This document shows, one piece after another, positions 8,717 to 18,272 of a DNA stretch of 64,000 nt. Source of the stretch: Corynebacterium terpenotabidum Y-11 (GTDB taxonomy: Bacteria; Actinomycetota; Actinomycetes; Mycobacteriales; Mycobacteriaceae); NCBI RefSeq assembly GCF_000418365.1, contig NC_021663.1, positions 2,046,001 through 2,110,000 on the forward strand, given 5' to 3'. The notes under the pieces were generated by a model, which did not search any database, was not told the origin of the DNA, and saw only the letters and a program-made list of their open reading frames with translations. The translations under genes were made by a program, and so were the position numbers. The stretch's first letter is position 1. Each line of letters begins with the position of its first letter.

Positions 8717-9383
8717 CCCCGCTCCCTCCGCACCCCGGCTGGTACTGGCGTCCTCCTCCCCGTCCCGACTGTCGGTGCTGCGCTCAGCGGGTATTGAACC
8801 GCTGGTGCTCGTCCCGGGTGTCGACGAGGACGCCGCCGTCGCCGAACTGTCCGCCCGGGTCGGTGCGCCGACTCCGGAGCAGACCGTGACCCACCTCGCC
8901 GAGGTGAAGGCACGGGCGGTCATTGGGCAGTTCCCGGAATCGGTCCCCGACGGCAGTGTGGTCGTCGCCGCTGATTCGATGCTGCTGCTCGACGGGGAGC
9001 TGCAGGGCAAACCGCACACGGTGGAACGCACCGTGAAGCGGTGGCGGGCCCAACGTGGGAAAACCGCGACGCTGATCACCGGTCACGCTGTCGTCCGGGC
9101 GGTCCCGGTGGGCACCGGCCCGGCGGTGTTCTCCCCGGTGGAGACGGCGTCGACGGAGACGGTGGTGCATTTCGCCGACGCCTCCGACACGGACATCGCC
9201 GCCTACGCCGCCACCGGGGAGCCACTGGCCTGTGCCGGGGCATTCACCCTCGAAGCGCTCGGTGGCTGGTTCATCGACCGGATCGAGGGCGATCCCTCGA
9301 GCGTGATCGGGCTGTCCCTGCCCGCGCTACGGCGGGCGGTCGAGGGATTCGGACTGAACGTCTCCGACTTCTGGAACCGGTAG
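8709..9383 (+). CDS. maf: Maf-family nucleoside triphosphate pyrophosphatase
   Basis: A 224-residue protein hydrolysing non-canonical or specific NTPs to NMPs. It has LVLASSSPSRLSVLRSAGI at the N-terminus (phosphate-binding S/R cluster), VVVAADSMLLLDGELQGKP (catalytic Asp and conserved Gly-Lys-Pro), and the C-terminal GGWFIDRIEGDPSSVIGL. GTG 8709 overlaps the end of the epsilon-subunit gene by 8 bases, so the three genes accD-accE-maf form one operon. Longer starts would push further into accE without adding conserved sequence. Confidence 0.93.
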   Translation: MADPAPSAPRLVLASSSPSRLSVLRSAGIEPLVLVPGVDEDAAVAELSARVGAPTPEQTVTHLAEVKARAVIGQFPESVPDGSVVVAADSMLLLDGELQGKPHTVERTVKRWRAQRGKTATLITGHAVVRAVPVGTGPAVFSPVETASTETVVHFADASDTDIAAYAATGEPLACAGAFTLEALGGWFIDRIEGDPSSVIGLSLPALRRAVEGFGLNVSDFWNR

Positions 9384-9412
9384 TCTTCCGACGGCACACC
9401 CGGTGCCACCGT

Positions 9413-9418
9413 TAGACT
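9413..9418 (+). promoter_or_regulatory. Probable -10 element upstream of the sulfurtransferase gene
   Basis: TAGACT lies 34 nt before ATG 9453, with AAAGGTGG (9434-9441) between as a ribosome-binding site. Unlike most promoters in this window this would give a leadered mRNA. Confidence 0.4.
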
Positions 9419-9452
9419 GTCTGGAGAGACATGAAAGGTGGTCCCCGTATCC

Positions 9453-10301
9453 ATGGGAATCGAGTATGACCCCAGCCCCGCACTGCAGCAGTACGCCCAC
9501 CCGGAGCGTCTCGTCACGAGTTCCTGGTTGGGCGCCAAGTTGGGCGGGAAGGGTCTCAGTGTCGTCGAGTCGGACTCCGACAGCATCCTCTACAACATCG
9601 GCCACCTCCCGACCGCGATCCGCATCGACCTCCACGACGACCTGGGCGACCCGGTCCGCCGGGACTTCCTCGACGGTGCCGCCTTCGCCCGGTTGATGGA
9701 CGCCAAAGGCATCACCCGCGATGACACCGTGGTGATCTACGGCGACAAGTCCAACCTGTGGGCGTCCTACACCTTCTGGGTCTTCGACCTCTTCGGTCAC
9801 CCCGACGTGCGCCTCCTCGACGGCGGGCGGGACGCCTGGATGCAGGAGGAACGCGAGACCTCCTATGACGCACCGCCCGGCACAACCTCCGGCTACCCGG
9901 TCGTCCCCCGCGATGACGGCACCCACCGCATCTTCGTCAACGAGATCCTCACCGACCAGCGGGACGTCCACGACCTCAGTCTCCTCGACCTGCGGGACCC
10001 CCCGGAGTTCGACGCCGGCCACATCCCCGGTGCGGTGAACATCGATCTGGCATCGACGTTCCACCCCAACGGGCGTTTCCGGGCCCGTACCGAGCTCGAC
10101 GAGACCTTCGCCACCCTCACCGAGGACACCCCGGTGGCCACCTACTGCCAGACCGGGGAACGGGCCGCGCACCTGTGGTTCGTGCTCCATCACCTGCTCG
10201 GCCGGGACGACGTGCGCTGCTACGACGGCTCCTGGTCGGAGTGGGGGAACATGGTGCGGATGCCGGTCGAGGCGTCCCCGGCGGCACCGTCCACCCCGTA
10301 G
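9453..10301 (+). CDS. sseA: Thiosulfate/3-mercaptopyruvate sulfurtransferase (rhodanese)
   Basis: A 282-residue two-domain rhodanese. The N-terminal inactive domain runs through [21 protein letters not shown], and the C-terminal active domain carries the catalytic loop [12 protein letters not shown] with the sulfur-accepting Cys. [21 protein letters not shown] is typical of the interdomain part. It transfers sulfane sulfur to cyanide or thiols. ATG 9453 was preferred over in-frame GTG 9438 because AAAGGTGG overlaps the latter and is correctly spaced for the former. As I recall, a thtR gene lies beside accBC in C. glutamicum. Confidence 0.9.
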   Translation: MGIEYDPSPALQQYAHPERLVTSSWLGAKLGGKGLSVVESDSDSILYNIGHLPTAIRIDLHDDLGDPVRRDFLDGAAFARLMDAKGITRDDTVVIYGDKSNLWASYTFWVFDLFGHPDVRLLDGGRDAWMQEERETSYDAPPGTTSGYPVVPRDDGTHRIFVNEILTDQRDVHDLSLLDLRDPPEFDAGHIPGAVNIDLASTFHPNGRFRARTELDETFATLTEDTPVATYCQTGERAAHLWFVLHHLLGRDDVRCYDGSWSEWGNMVRMPVEASPAAPSTP

Positions 10302-10403
10302 AACCGGCCGAGCTACCACGCCGGGGGTGGCTTTGTCAGCAATATCCGTAGTAACGTCAGGCGGTTGCCACCCGTTGTCTGGGTCATGCCCAGGTACTGA
10401 CCG

Positions 10404-10409
10404 TACTGT
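10404..10409 (+). promoter_or_regulatory. -10 element upstream of accBC
   Basis: TACTGT is followed by 7 nt and an in-frame ATG (10417). Transcription starting near 10417 would give either a leaderless 602-residue AccBC or, more likely, a 33-nt leader containing AAAGGAG before GTG 10450. Confidence 0.5.
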
Positions 10410-10449
10410 CCGGGCAATGAACAGTCAGCTGTCGAGTAAAGGAGAACAC

Positions 10450-12225
10450 GTGCGGGCAGAACACCGGAATGACCTGCGGACGATCCGGAAGGTCCTCATC
10501 GCGAACCGGGGGGAGATCGCGGTACGCGTCATCCGCGCAGCCCGTGACGAGGGGATCTCCACCGTGGCCGTCTACGCCGGGCCGGACGCCGACGCCCCCT
10601 TCGTCCGGATGGCCGACGAGGCATTCTCCCTCGACGGAGAGACCTCCGCCGAGACCTACCTCGACATCGTCAAGATCATCGGGGTCGCCGCCCGCTCCGG
10701 GGCGGACGCCGTGCACCCCGGCTACGGGTTCCTCTCCGAGAACGCGGACTTCGCCCAAGCGGTGGAGGACGCCGGCCTGATCTGGATCGGCCCCTCCCCC
10801 CGCTCGATCCGCGAGCTCGGGGACAAGGTCACCGCCCGCCACTACGCGGAGAAGGTCAATGCACCGATGACTCCCGGTACCCGGGAACCGGTCGCCGATG
10901 CGCAGGAGATCATCGACTTCGCGCGCGAGCACGGCCTGCCGGTCGCCATCAAGGCCGCCTTCGGTGGCGGCGGCCGCGGGATGAAGGTCGCCCACACGAT
11001 CGAGGAGATCCCCGCCCTCTTCGAGTCGGCGACGCGCGAGGCGGAGAAGGCCTTCGGCCGCGGCGAGTGCTTCGTCGAACGCTACCTCGACCGCGCCCGG
11101 CACGTCGAATGCCAGGTCGTCGCGGACATGCACGGCAACTACGTCGTCTCATCCACCCGGGACTGCTCGCTGCAGCGCCGCTTCCAGAAGCTCGTCGAGG
11201 AGGCTCCGGCCCCCTTCCTCACCCCCGAACAGGACGCCCGGCTGCGGGACTCCGCCCGCGAGATCATGCGGGCCGCCGACTACCACGGTGCCGGCACCGT
11301 GGAATACCTGGTCGGCGCCGACGGCCTGATCTCCTTCCTCGAGGTCAACACCCGTCTCCAGGTCGAGCACCCGGTCACCGAGCAGGTCACCGGCTGGGAC
11401 GTGGTCCGCGAGCAGTTCCGCATCGCCGAAGGTCGTGAACTGTCCCGTACCACCGACCCCGAGATCCGCGGCCACGCCATCGAGTTCCGGATCAACGGGG
11501 AGGACGCCGGCGCGAACTTCATGCCCGCCCCCGGCACCCTCACCGCCTACCGTGAACCGGCCGGACCCGGTGTGCGGATCGACTCCGGTGTGGAGCAGGG
11601 CTCCGTCATCGGCGGTCAGTTCGACTCGATGCTCGCCAAACTCATCGTCACCGGTGAGACCCGCCAGGAGGCCCTGCGCCGGGCCGCCCGGGCGCTCGAC
11701 GAGTACGTGGTGGAGGGACTGCCGACGGTGATCCCCTTCCACCGTGCCGTCCTCACCGACCCCGACTTCATCGCCGACTCCGCCGACGGTTTCCGGGTCT
11801 ACACCCGGTGGATCGAGGAGGAGTGGGACAACACCGTCCCGGTGTGGGACGGTGACTCCGTCGACGGCGACGTCGTGCCGCCCCGCAGGGTCACTGTCGA
11901 GGTGGACGGGCGTCGGGTCGAGGTATCGGTCCCCGGTGATCTGTTCAGCACCGGTGGATCCACCCGACGCGCGGCCCGTCGGTCGGCCGGCGGATCCTCC
12001 GCCACCGCATCTGGTGATGACGTGGTCGCCCCGATGCAGGGGACCGTCGTCACCGTCCTCGTCGAGGAGGGCGCCCAGGTCGCCGAAGGTGATCCGGTAC
12101 TGATCCTCGAGGCGATGAAGATGGAGAACGCGGTGAAGGCCCACAAGGCCGGGACTGTCACCGGGCTGGCGGTCGCGGCCGGCGACGGTGTGAAGAAGTC
12201 ACAGCTCATGCTCCAGCTGATCTGA
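10450..12225 (+). CDS. accBC: Acyl-CoA carboxylase alpha subunit: biotin carboxylase plus biotin carboxyl carrier
   Basis: A 591-residue biotinylated subunit. The biotin carboxylase domain begins [18 protein letters not shown] and includes [22 protein letters not shown] (ATP loop), [27 protein letters not shown] and [14 protein letters not shown]. After a charged linker, the biotinyl domain at about 515-591 has the EAMKMEN motif with the acceptor Lys557. It carboxylates biotin with ATP and bicarbonate and serves the AccD partners. GTG 10450 with AAAGGAG gives the same length I recall for C. glutamicum AccBC. ATG 10417 would add 11 residues. Confidence 0.96.
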   Translation: MRAEHRNDLRTIRKVLIANRGEIAVRVIRAARDEGISTVAVYAGPDADAPFVRMADEAFSLDGETSAETYLDIVKIIGVAARSGADAVHPGYGFLSENADFAQAVEDAGLIWIGPSPRSIRELGDKVTARHYAEKVNAPMTPGTREPVADAQEIIDFAREHGLPVAIKAAFGGGGRGMKVAHTIEEIPALFESATREAEKAFGRGECFVERYLDRARHVECQVVADMHGNYVVSSTRDCSLQRRFQKLVEEAPAPFLTPEQDARLRDSAREIMRAADYHGAGTVEYLVGADGLISFLEVNTRLQVEHPVTEQVTGWDVVREQFRIAEGRELSRTTDPEIRGHAIEFRINGEDAGANFMPAPGTLTAYREPAGPGVRIDSGVEQGSVIGGQFDSMLAKLIVTGETRQEALRRAARALDEYVVEGLPTVIPFHRAVLTDPDFIADSADGFRVYTRWIEEEWDNTVPVWDGDSVDGDVVPPRRVTVEVDGRRVEVSVPGDLFSTGGSTRRAARRSAGGSSATASGDDVVAPMQGTVVTVLVEEGAQVAEGDPVLILEAMKMENAVKAHKAGTVTGLAVAAGDGVKKSQLMLQLI

Positions 12226-12242
12226 TCCGGAGGTAGTCCACG

Positions 12243-13814
12243 ATGTCCGATCTCTTCTCGCGCTTCCGGCGCCCTGACGGGCATCCGGACAAGGGCTTCG
12301 TCCTCGCCCTCGACCAGGGCACCACCTCCACCCGGGCGATCGTCTTCGACGCCCACGGTTCCGTGGTCTCGGTGAGCCAGCTGGAACACCGCCAGATCTT
12401 CCCGGAGCCGGGGTGGGTGGAGCACGACCCGGAGGAGATCCGGCTCAACGCCCGTCGCGTCATCGCGGACGCCGTCGCCCGTGCCGACATCGGCACCGAG
12501 GACATCGCCGCTCTGGGCATCACCAACCAGCGGGAGACGACGGTCATCTGGGATCGGGTGACCGGCGAGCCCGTGTACAACGCGATCGTGTGGCAGGACA
12601 CCCGCACCGCCTCCGACTGCGCGGAGCTCGACAAATCTGCCGGTGACCTGTTCCGTGAGCGCACCGGACTGCCGGTCTCGACGTATTTCGCGGGGCCGAA
12701 GATCCGTTGGATCCTCGATCATGTCCCCGGCGTCCGCGAACGCGCCGAGCGTGGCGAATTGGCCGTGGGCACGATGGACACGTGGATGGTGTGGGAACTC
12801 ACCCGCGCCACCCGCTCCGGTGGGACGGGACGCCGTCGGCACCGCGCCCGGCACGTCACCGACGTGACCAATGCGTCACGCACCATGCTCATGGACATCC
12901 GGACCCGCCAGTGGGATCCGGAACTGTGCGACTTGCTGGGGATCCCGATGTCCCTGCTGCCGGAGATCATTAGCTCGTCCGAGGTCATCGACACGATCCA
13001 ACGGTCCGGACCGGTGCACGGTGTGCCGATCGCCGGCATCCTCGGCGACCAGCAGGCCGCCACCTTCGGGCAGGCGTGCACCGAACCTGGCGAGGCGAAA
13101 TGCACCTACGGCACCGGTAACTTCCTGCTGCTCAACACCGGCACCGAGGTGAAGACCTCGCAGCACGGGCTGATCACCACGGTCGCCTACCAGCTGGGGG
13201 ACGCCCCGGCGGTCTACGCCCTGGAGGGGTCGGTGGCGGTCACCGGGTCACTGGTGCAATGGCTGCGCGACAACCTCGGGTTCTTCGACTCCGCCGCGGG
13301 GATCGAGGACCTGGCCCGGAGTGTGGCGGACAACGGCGGCTGTGTGGTCGTCCCGGCATTCTCCGGTCTGCTCGCACCCCGGTGGGATCCCTCGGCCCGG
13401 GGCGTTATCACCGGCCTGACCAGGTACGTCACCAAGGCACATATCGCCCGCGCGGCGTTGGAGGCCACGGCCTTCCAGACCAGGGAGGTCGTCGCGGCGA
13501 TGAACGCCGACGCCGGGGTGCCGCTCACCCGGCTCCGCGCCGACGGGGGCATGGTGGCGAACTCGCTGTTGATGCAGTTCCAGGCTGACCAACTCGGGGT
13601 GCCGGTGACCGTGCCGGAGGTCGCTGAGACGACCGCCCTGGGTGCTGCGTATGCGGCGGGCCTGGCCGTCGGATTCTTCGCCGATCTCGCCGAGATCAGG
13701 GCGTTGTGGCAGGAGAAGGAGACGTATCTTCCTGACGCGTCCGCCGCAGAGCGCGACGCCGCGTTCGAGCTGTGGAACCGGGCGGTCGAGCGCTCAGTAG
13801 GCTGGGAGGCATGA
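12243..13814 (+). CDS. glpK: Glycerol kinase
   Basis: A 523-residue FGGY-family kinase converting glycerol to glycerol 3-phosphate with ATP. It shows the N-terminal [16 protein letters not shown] phosphate loop, [42 protein letters not shown] and [20 protein letters not shown] basic insertion ([14 protein letters not shown], near residue 190) precedes the conserved [12 protein letters not shown] block and is longer than in most GlpK proteins. CGGAGG lies upstream of ATG. No glycerol facilitator or glycerol phosphate dehydrogenase is adjacent. The gene follows accBC by 17 bases, so expression may be linked. Confidence 0.95.
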   Translation: MSDLFSRFRRPDGHPDKGFVLALDQGTTSTRAIVFDAHGSVVSVSQLEHRQIFPEPGWVEHDPEEIRLNARRVIADAVARADIGTEDIAALGITNQRETTVIWDRVTGEPVYNAIVWQDTRTASDCAELDKSAGDLFRERTGLPVSTYFAGPKIRWILDHVPGVRERAERGELAVGTMDTWMVWELTRATRSGGTGRRRHRARHVTDVTNASRTMLMDIRTRQWDPELCDLLGIPMSLLPEIISSSEVIDTIQRSGPVHGVPIAGILGDQQAATFGQACTEPGEAKCTYGTGNFLLLNTGTEVKTSQHGLITTVAYQLGDAPAVYALEGSVAVTGSLVQWLRDNLGFFDSAAGIEDLARSVADNGGCVVVPAFSGLLAPRWDPSARGVITGLTRYVTKAHIARAALEATAFQTREVVAAMNADAGVPLTRLRADGGMVANSLLMQFQADQLGVPVTVPEVAETTALGAAYAAGLAVGFFADLAEIRALWQEKETYLPDASAAERDAAFELWNRAVERSVGWEA

Positions 13815-14446
13815 ACGACCCCCATGACCCCCGGGACAACCACGTGCGGATCGGGGACGCCGACCGCGAACGTGCGATGAGCCTCCTCGGCGCGCATTTC
13901 GCTGACGGGCGACTGGAGGTCACCGAGTACGACGAACGGTGCCGGGCCGTCGCCGAGGCGCGGACGCGGGCTGATCTTGACGCACTGTTCACCGATCTGC
14001 CGGTCCTGCCGAACCAGCAGGTGCCGGGCACCACGATGGCGGTGTACTCCGCGGCGGAAATCGCCGAACAGCACCGGCGTGGGGCGAATCCGCGGGCCGG
14101 TATCGTGGCCCTGACCTCGATCGCGGCGGTAGGGGCGGCGGTACTGCTCAACAGTGGCGCGTCGATCATCCCGATCCTGGTGATCCCGATGGTCGCGGTC
14201 CTGCTGTACGTCATGAAGATCGGGCCGACGTCCTGGTACACCCCGTCGCCGGAGGCCCTGGAACGAGCACGGGTGAAGAAGATCCGGCAGGCCCAGCAAC
14301 TGCAGCTGGAGGAGAAGAAGGCCGCCCGCAAGCTGAAGCAGACGGAGATCACGACGGATGCCCTCAACATGGCCCACCGGGCGATAGGCAGGGCCGGGCA
14401 GACGGTCTCGGACACCTGGCAGCGGCAGCGCCGGGATAAGCGGTAG
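13811..14446 (+). CDS. DUF1707-domain membrane protein
   Basis: A 211-residue protein. Residues ~15-70 form a DUF1707 domain ([32 protein letters not shown]...A...[11 protein letters not shown]). It is followed by two membrane helices (~105-145) and a charged helical C-terminus rich in Lys, Arg, Glu and Gln, likely a coiled coil. ATG overlaps the glpK stop (ATGA). DUF1707 proteins are widespread in actinobacteria, usually membrane-anchored, and have no settled function. Confidence 0.8.
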   Translation: MNDPHDPRDNHVRIGDADRERAMSLLGAHFADGRLEVTEYDERCRAVAEARTRADLDALFTDLPVLPNQQVPGTTMAVYSAAEIAEQHRRGANPRAGIVALTSIAAVGAAVLLNSGASIIPILVIPMVAVLLYVMKIGPTSWYTPSPEALERARVKKIRQAQQLQLEEKKAARKLKQTEITTDALNMAHRAIGRAGQTVSDTWQRQRRDKR

Positions 14447-14456
14447 CTCCCCGCCC

Positions 14457-15650
14457 CTACCCCAGCTGCCGGAACTGCTCCAGCACCCCGGCGAACAGCC
14501 GGATCCCCACCGGGATACACGCCTCGTCGAAGACGATGTCCGCCTGGTGCAGGTCAGCCTTGTCCCCCTGCCCGTTCCACGCGCCCAGCCGGGCCATCGC
14601 CCCGGGCACATGCTCCAGGTACCAGCTGAAGTCCTCGCCACCGGAGGACTGCGGCGCCTCCTGCAGCGCATGCGGGTCCACGTCCTTGACCGCCTGGGCC
14701 AGCAGGGCGGTGCAGGCATCGTCGTTGGTGACCGGCGGAACACCCTTGGTGTGCCTGGTCTCCGCGGTCGCCCCCGTCGGGGCGAGCAACTGGTCCACCA
14801 GCTCCGGGAAAAGACCGCCCAGCTCACGCCAGACCCGGGGGCTGCCGGTCCGCAGCGTCCCCAGCAACGTGACCTCCTGCGGGATCGCATTGAACGCCGC
14901 TCCGCCGTTGATCGCGCCAAAGGTCAGCACCGTCCCGGTCCGCGGATCGACCCGGCGGGACAGCAGCCCCGGCAGTTCGGTGATCAGCAGTCCGGTGGCG
15001 TAGATGACGTCGGCGGTGAGATGCGGACGCGAGGTGTGCCCACCCGGCCCCTTCACGACGATTTCCACGACATCGGTGGCCGAGGTGATCGCCCCGGCGC
15101 GGACCCCGATCTGACCGGCACGCAGCTTCGGCTCGGCGTGGACGGCGAAGATGTGGCTCACACCCTGCAGCGCCCCGGCACGGATGACGTCGGTCGCCCC
15201 GCCGTCGAGGACCTCCTCGGCAGGCTGGAAGATACACCGAACCCGCTGGTCAAGTCCCACGGTCCGGTCGTATTCTGCCAGCGCACAGGCCAGTGCCAGC
15301 ACCACGGTGGTGTGGATGTCGTGTCCGCAGGCGTGCATCACCCCGGGATTCTTCGAGGCGAAATCCAGACCGCTGACCTCGGTGACGGGCAGGGCGTCGA
15401 TATCCGCCCGGAAGGCGATCGCCGGCTGGTCGGCCGTACCACCGATGTCGACGATGAGCCCGGTGCCCGGCAACAGCTGCGGGGTCAGCCCGGCGTCGGT
15501 GAGCCTGGCGGCGATGAAAGCGGTGGTCTCCACCTCGTCGTGGGAGAGCTCGGGGTGGGAGTGGAGGTGACGGCGCCAGCCGATGACCTCGTCATGGTGG
15601 TCGACCACCCAGGTGGTGACAGCCGTTTCAACGCTGCCGGGGGTACTCAC
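14457..15650 (-). CDS. M20-family amidohydrolase (N-acyl amino acid / hippurate hydrolase type)
   Basis: A 397-residue metallopeptidase-like amidohydrolase. It has RRHLHSHPELSHDE near the N-terminus, AFRADIDALPV, the metal-binding MHACGHDIHTT, FQPAEEVLDGGA, the dimerisation-domain KGPGGHTSRP and the late SGGEDFSWY. These place it in the AmiA/HipO/IAA-amidohydrolase group that cleaves N-acylated amino acids; substrate unknown. GTG 15650 is preceded by GGAGGAG at suitable distance. It is convergent with the DUF1707 gene with only 10 bases between. Two 11-base repeats lie just upstream. Confidence 0.88.
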   Translation of the reverse strand: MSTPGSVETAVTTWVVDHHDEVIGWRRHLHSHPELSHDEVETTAFIAARLTDAGLTPQLLPGTGLIVDIGGTADQPAIAFRADIDALPVTEVSGLDFASKNPGVMHACGHDIHTTVVLALACALAEYDRTVGLDQRVRCIFQPAEEVLDGGATDVIRAGALQGVSHIFAVHAEPKLRAGQIGVRAGAITSATDVVEIVVKGPGGHTSRPHLTADVIYATGLLITELPGLLSRRVDPRTGTVLTFGAINGGAAFNAIPQEVTLLGTLRTGSPRVWRELGGLFPELVDQLLAPTGATAETRHTKGVPPVTNDDACTALLAQAVKDVDPHALQEAPQSSGGEDFSWYLEHVPGAMARLGAWNGQGDKADLHQADIVFDEACIPVGIRLFAGVLEQFRQLG

Positions 15651-15666
15651 GGGTCGCAGGACTCCT

Positions 15667-15689
15667 CCACGAAATAGACCACGAAATAG
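15667..15689. repeat. Tandem 11-base repeat upstream of the amidohydrolase gene
   Basis: CCACGAAATAG occurs at 15667-15677 and 15679-15689, 12 bases apart, 17 bases upstream of the amidohydrolase start codon. The AT-rich units in a GC-rich leader could be a regulator site or a short duplication. Confidence 0.5.
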
Positions 15690-15778
15690 GCACTGCCGGT
15701 CTGTGCGGTGCGCTGTGCAGCACAGTGACCCGTCCATCCTAGTCACCGACCCGCCTCCGGCACAGTCACAGGACGTCC

Positions 15779-15784
15779 TATGCT
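15779..15784 (+). promoter_or_regulatory. -10 element of the purine nucleoside phosphorylase gene (leaderless)
   Basis: TATGCT, then 7 nt, then ATG 15792. The in-frame ATG at 15780 falls inside this hexamer and is therefore an unlikely start. Confidence 0.6.
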
Positions 15785-15791
15785 GGCAGTC

Positions 15792-16613
15792 ATGACCCTC
15801 TCTCCGATACAGCTGGCCGGGCAGGCCGCCGAAGCGCTTGCGGAACGGACCGGTCGCGACCGGCATGACGTGGCGGTGGTGCTGGGGTCCGGGTGGCGTC
15901 CCGCCGCCGATGTTCTCTGCGACCACGCCGACCAGACCGGTGACGCCGCCGTCACCGAATTCCCAATGGCGGACCTGCCGGGGTTCCTTCCCCCCACCGC
16001 GGAAGGCCACGGTGGCACGGTCCGCAGTGTGGTGCTCGGCGGGTGCCGCGTCCTCGTTCTTCTCGGCCGCACCCACGCCTATGAAGGCCATGAGCTGTGG
16101 CGCACCGTCCACGCGGTCCGCACCGCCGCGGCGGCCGGAGTGGGCACGGTGGTGCTCACCAACGCCGCCGGCGGGCTGACCGAGGGGATGAGCGTCGGCG
16201 AGCCGGTACTGATCAGTGACCACCTGAACATGACGATGCGGTCCCCGTTGGTCGGTGCGGAATTCGTGAATCTGGTGGACGCTTACTCCCCGCGCCTGCG
16301 CGACCTCGTCCACGACCTGCGTCCGGGGATGCGGGAAGCGGTGTACGCGATGATGCCGGGGCCGCAGTACGAGACCCCTGCGGAGATCCACATGCTGCGG
16401 ACCCTGGGGGCCGGACTGGTGGGCATGTCGACGGTGTACGAGACCATCGCCGCCCGCGCGGCCGGGGTGGAGGTGCTGGGAATCTCCCTGGTGACGAATC
16501 TGGCGGCCGGGGTGACCGGGGAACCGCTGAACCATGAGGAGGTCCTCGCCGCCGGTGCGGCCGCCGCCGGGGACATGGGTGACCTGCTCGCCGCGGCGGT
16601 GACGGCGCTGTGA
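15792..16613 (+). CDS. punA: Purine nucleoside phosphorylase (trimeric type)
   Basis: A 273-residue enzyme that phosphorolyses inosine/guanosine-type nucleosides to base and ribose 1-phosphate. Motifs include VVLGSGWR (phosphate loop), [22 protein letters not shown], the YSPRLRD segment and [10 protein letters not shown], then [11 protein letters not shown] and [11 protein letters not shown]. These match the trimeric PNP family (PunA/Pnp). The ribose 1-phosphate may be processed by the phosphohexomutase-family enzyme encoded next, whose GTG overlaps this stop (GTGA). Confidence 0.92.
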   Translation: MTLSPIQLAGQAAEALAERTGRDRHDVAVVLGSGWRPAADVLCDHADQTGDAAVTEFPMADLPGFLPPTAEGHGGTVRSVVLGGCRVLVLLGRTHAYEGHELWRTVHAVRTAAAAGVGTVVLTNAAGGLTEGMSVGEPVLISDHLNMTMRSPLVGAEFVNLVDAYSPRLRDLVHDLRPGMREAVYAMMPGPQYETPAEIHMLRTLGAGLVGMSTVYETIAARAAGVEVLGISLVTNLAAGVTGEPLNHEEVLAAGAAAAGDMGDLLAAAVTAL

Positions 16614-18259
16614 TTACTCCGACGCCCCGGACCCCTGCGACCGGACCAGGGATCACCTTCGGTACCGCCGGTCTGCGCGCCCCGGTCGGTCCGGGTGCGG
16701 ACCGGATGAACGTCTCCACCGTCACCCGGGCGACCGCCGGGGTGGCACAGTGGCTACGGAAGCAGGGCGTGGCGTCCCCGTCGGTGGCCGTCGGCTTCGA
16801 CGCCCGCTACGGGTCGAACGCCATGGCCCGCGCCGTCGCCGAGACCTTCGCCGGGGCAGGCTGCCAGGTGGTACTCCTCCCGCTGCCGACGCCGACGCCG
16901 GTGATCGCCTGGCTGGTCCGCGAGCGTGGGCTGGACGCCGGGGTACAGATCACCGCGAGCCACAATCCGAAGCAGGACAACGGCTACAAGCTCTACCTCG
17001 CCGGAGGATCACAGCTGGTCAGTCCGGCGGACCGGGAGATCGAGGAGTGCATTGCCGCCACCCCGGCAGCCCCGGAGATCCCCCGGTCCCCCGACGTGCG
17101 CCTCGACATCCACGCCGTCGACGGATACCTCAACGCCGTGACCGGACTGGTCCGGTCCGGGGACAGCACCGTCCTCGCCGCCCGACGGAACCTGCGGGTG
17201 CTGTTCACCCCGCTGCACGGTGTGGGCGGCACGGTCCTCGACGAAGCCTTCCGCGGTGCCGGGTTCCGCTCCCCGGCCACGGTCACCGCCCAGCGGTGGC
17301 CCGATCCCGAATTCCCCACCGTCGCCTTCCCCAACCCGGAGGAGCCCGGTACCTGTGACCTGCTGCTGGAGACGGCAGCAGCCTCCGGCCCGGCGGACCG
17401 CCCTGACCTCCTCATCGCCCTGGACCCGGACGCCGACCGCTGCATGCTGGGCATCCCCGACCCCGACGACCCCCGCGGCTACCGGATGCTGCGCGGTGAC
17501 GAGACCGGCCCGCTGCTGGCCCGTCATCTGGTCCCGGCCGTCGCGGAGGGTGACGACGCTGTCGCGGCCCCGGTCGTCGCGACGACGGTGGTGTCCTCCG
17601 GACTGTTGGCCCGGATCGCCGCCGCCTCGGGCTGGGATTTCCGGGAGACGCTCACCGGCTTCAAACATCTCGCCCGCGCCGCCGACGACGCTCCCGGTGA
17701 TCTCGCCTTCGCCTACGAGGAGGCGATCGGCACCTGCCCGGCACCCGGTCTCGTCGCGGACAAGGACGGTATCGCCACCGCCCTCGTCGCCGCGGTCTGG
17801 GCCGCCGGACTCAAGGCACAGGGCCGGACGCTGCGTGACGAACTCGCCGAACTCGACGACCGGTTCGGGGTGGTACGTACCGCCCAGGTGTCGGTGCGGT
17901 CCGCCGGGCAGGCGGCGGCGGCCGCCCTGGTCGCCGACTGGGCCGCCAGCCCACCCGCCGAGCTCAGCGACGGGGCGCCCACCGAGGTCACCCCGCTGGA
18001 CCCGGCGGCCGGGACAGGCGCCGGTTTCCGCGTCACCTGGAGTTCGGCGCCGCAGGGTTCCTCCCGGGATGCAGGTGCTGGCGTCCCGCTGGACTACCGT
18101 GTGGTGGTCCGTCCCTCCGGCACCGAGCCGAAGGCGAAATTCTATCTGCAGGTCGCCGGTCCCGCCGGCGACGCGGGTCCCGGCGGCGCCGATCCGGCGG
18201 TGGTGGAGTCCGTGCTGACCGAGCTACGGGAGATCGTCCGACGGCTGACCGACCGCTGA
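16610..18259 (+). CDS. pmmB: Phosphomannomutase/phosphoglucomutase family enzyme
   Basis: A 549-residue alpha-D-phosphohexomutase. It has an N-terminal [14 protein letters not shown], the phosphoserine loop [15 protein letters not shown], the metal-binding [11 protein letters not shown], the sugar-recognition EEAIG, and the C-terminal phosphate-binding [15 protein letters not shown]. The length and [10 protein letters not shown] pattern fit the subgroup near yeast/bacterial phosphopentomutase-like PgcA proteins. Operon position after a nucleoside phosphorylase suggests it may isomerise ribose 1-phosphate as well as hexose phosphates. The pmmB symbol is from remembered synteny. Confidence 0.88.
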   Translation: MITPTPRTPATGPGITFGTAGLRAPVGPGADRMNVSTVTRATAGVAQWLRKQGVASPSVAVGFDARYGSNAMARAVAETFAGAGCQVVLLPLPTPTPVIAWLVRERGLDAGVQITASHNPKQDNGYKLYLAGGSQLVSPADREIEECIAATPAAPEIPRSPDVRLDIHAVDGYLNAVTGLVRSGDSTVLAARRNLRVLFTPLHGVGGTVLDEAFRGAGFRSPATVTAQRWPDPEFPTVAFPNPEEPGTCDLLLETAAASGPADRPDLLIALDPDADRCMLGIPDPDDPRGYRMLRGDETGPLLARHLVPAVAEGDDAVAAPVVATTVVSSGLLARIAAASGWDFRETLTGFKHLARAADDAPGDLAFAYEEAIGTCPAPGLVADKDGIATALVAAVWAAGLKAQGRTLRDELAELDDRFGVVRTAQVSVRSAGQAAAAALVADWAASPPAELSDGAPTEVTPLDPAAGTGAGFRVTWSSAPQGSSRDAGAGVPLDYRVVVRPSGTEPKAKFYLQVAGPAGDAGPGGADPAVVESVLTELREIVRRLTDR

Positions 18260-18272
18260 GAAGGAGAACGCC

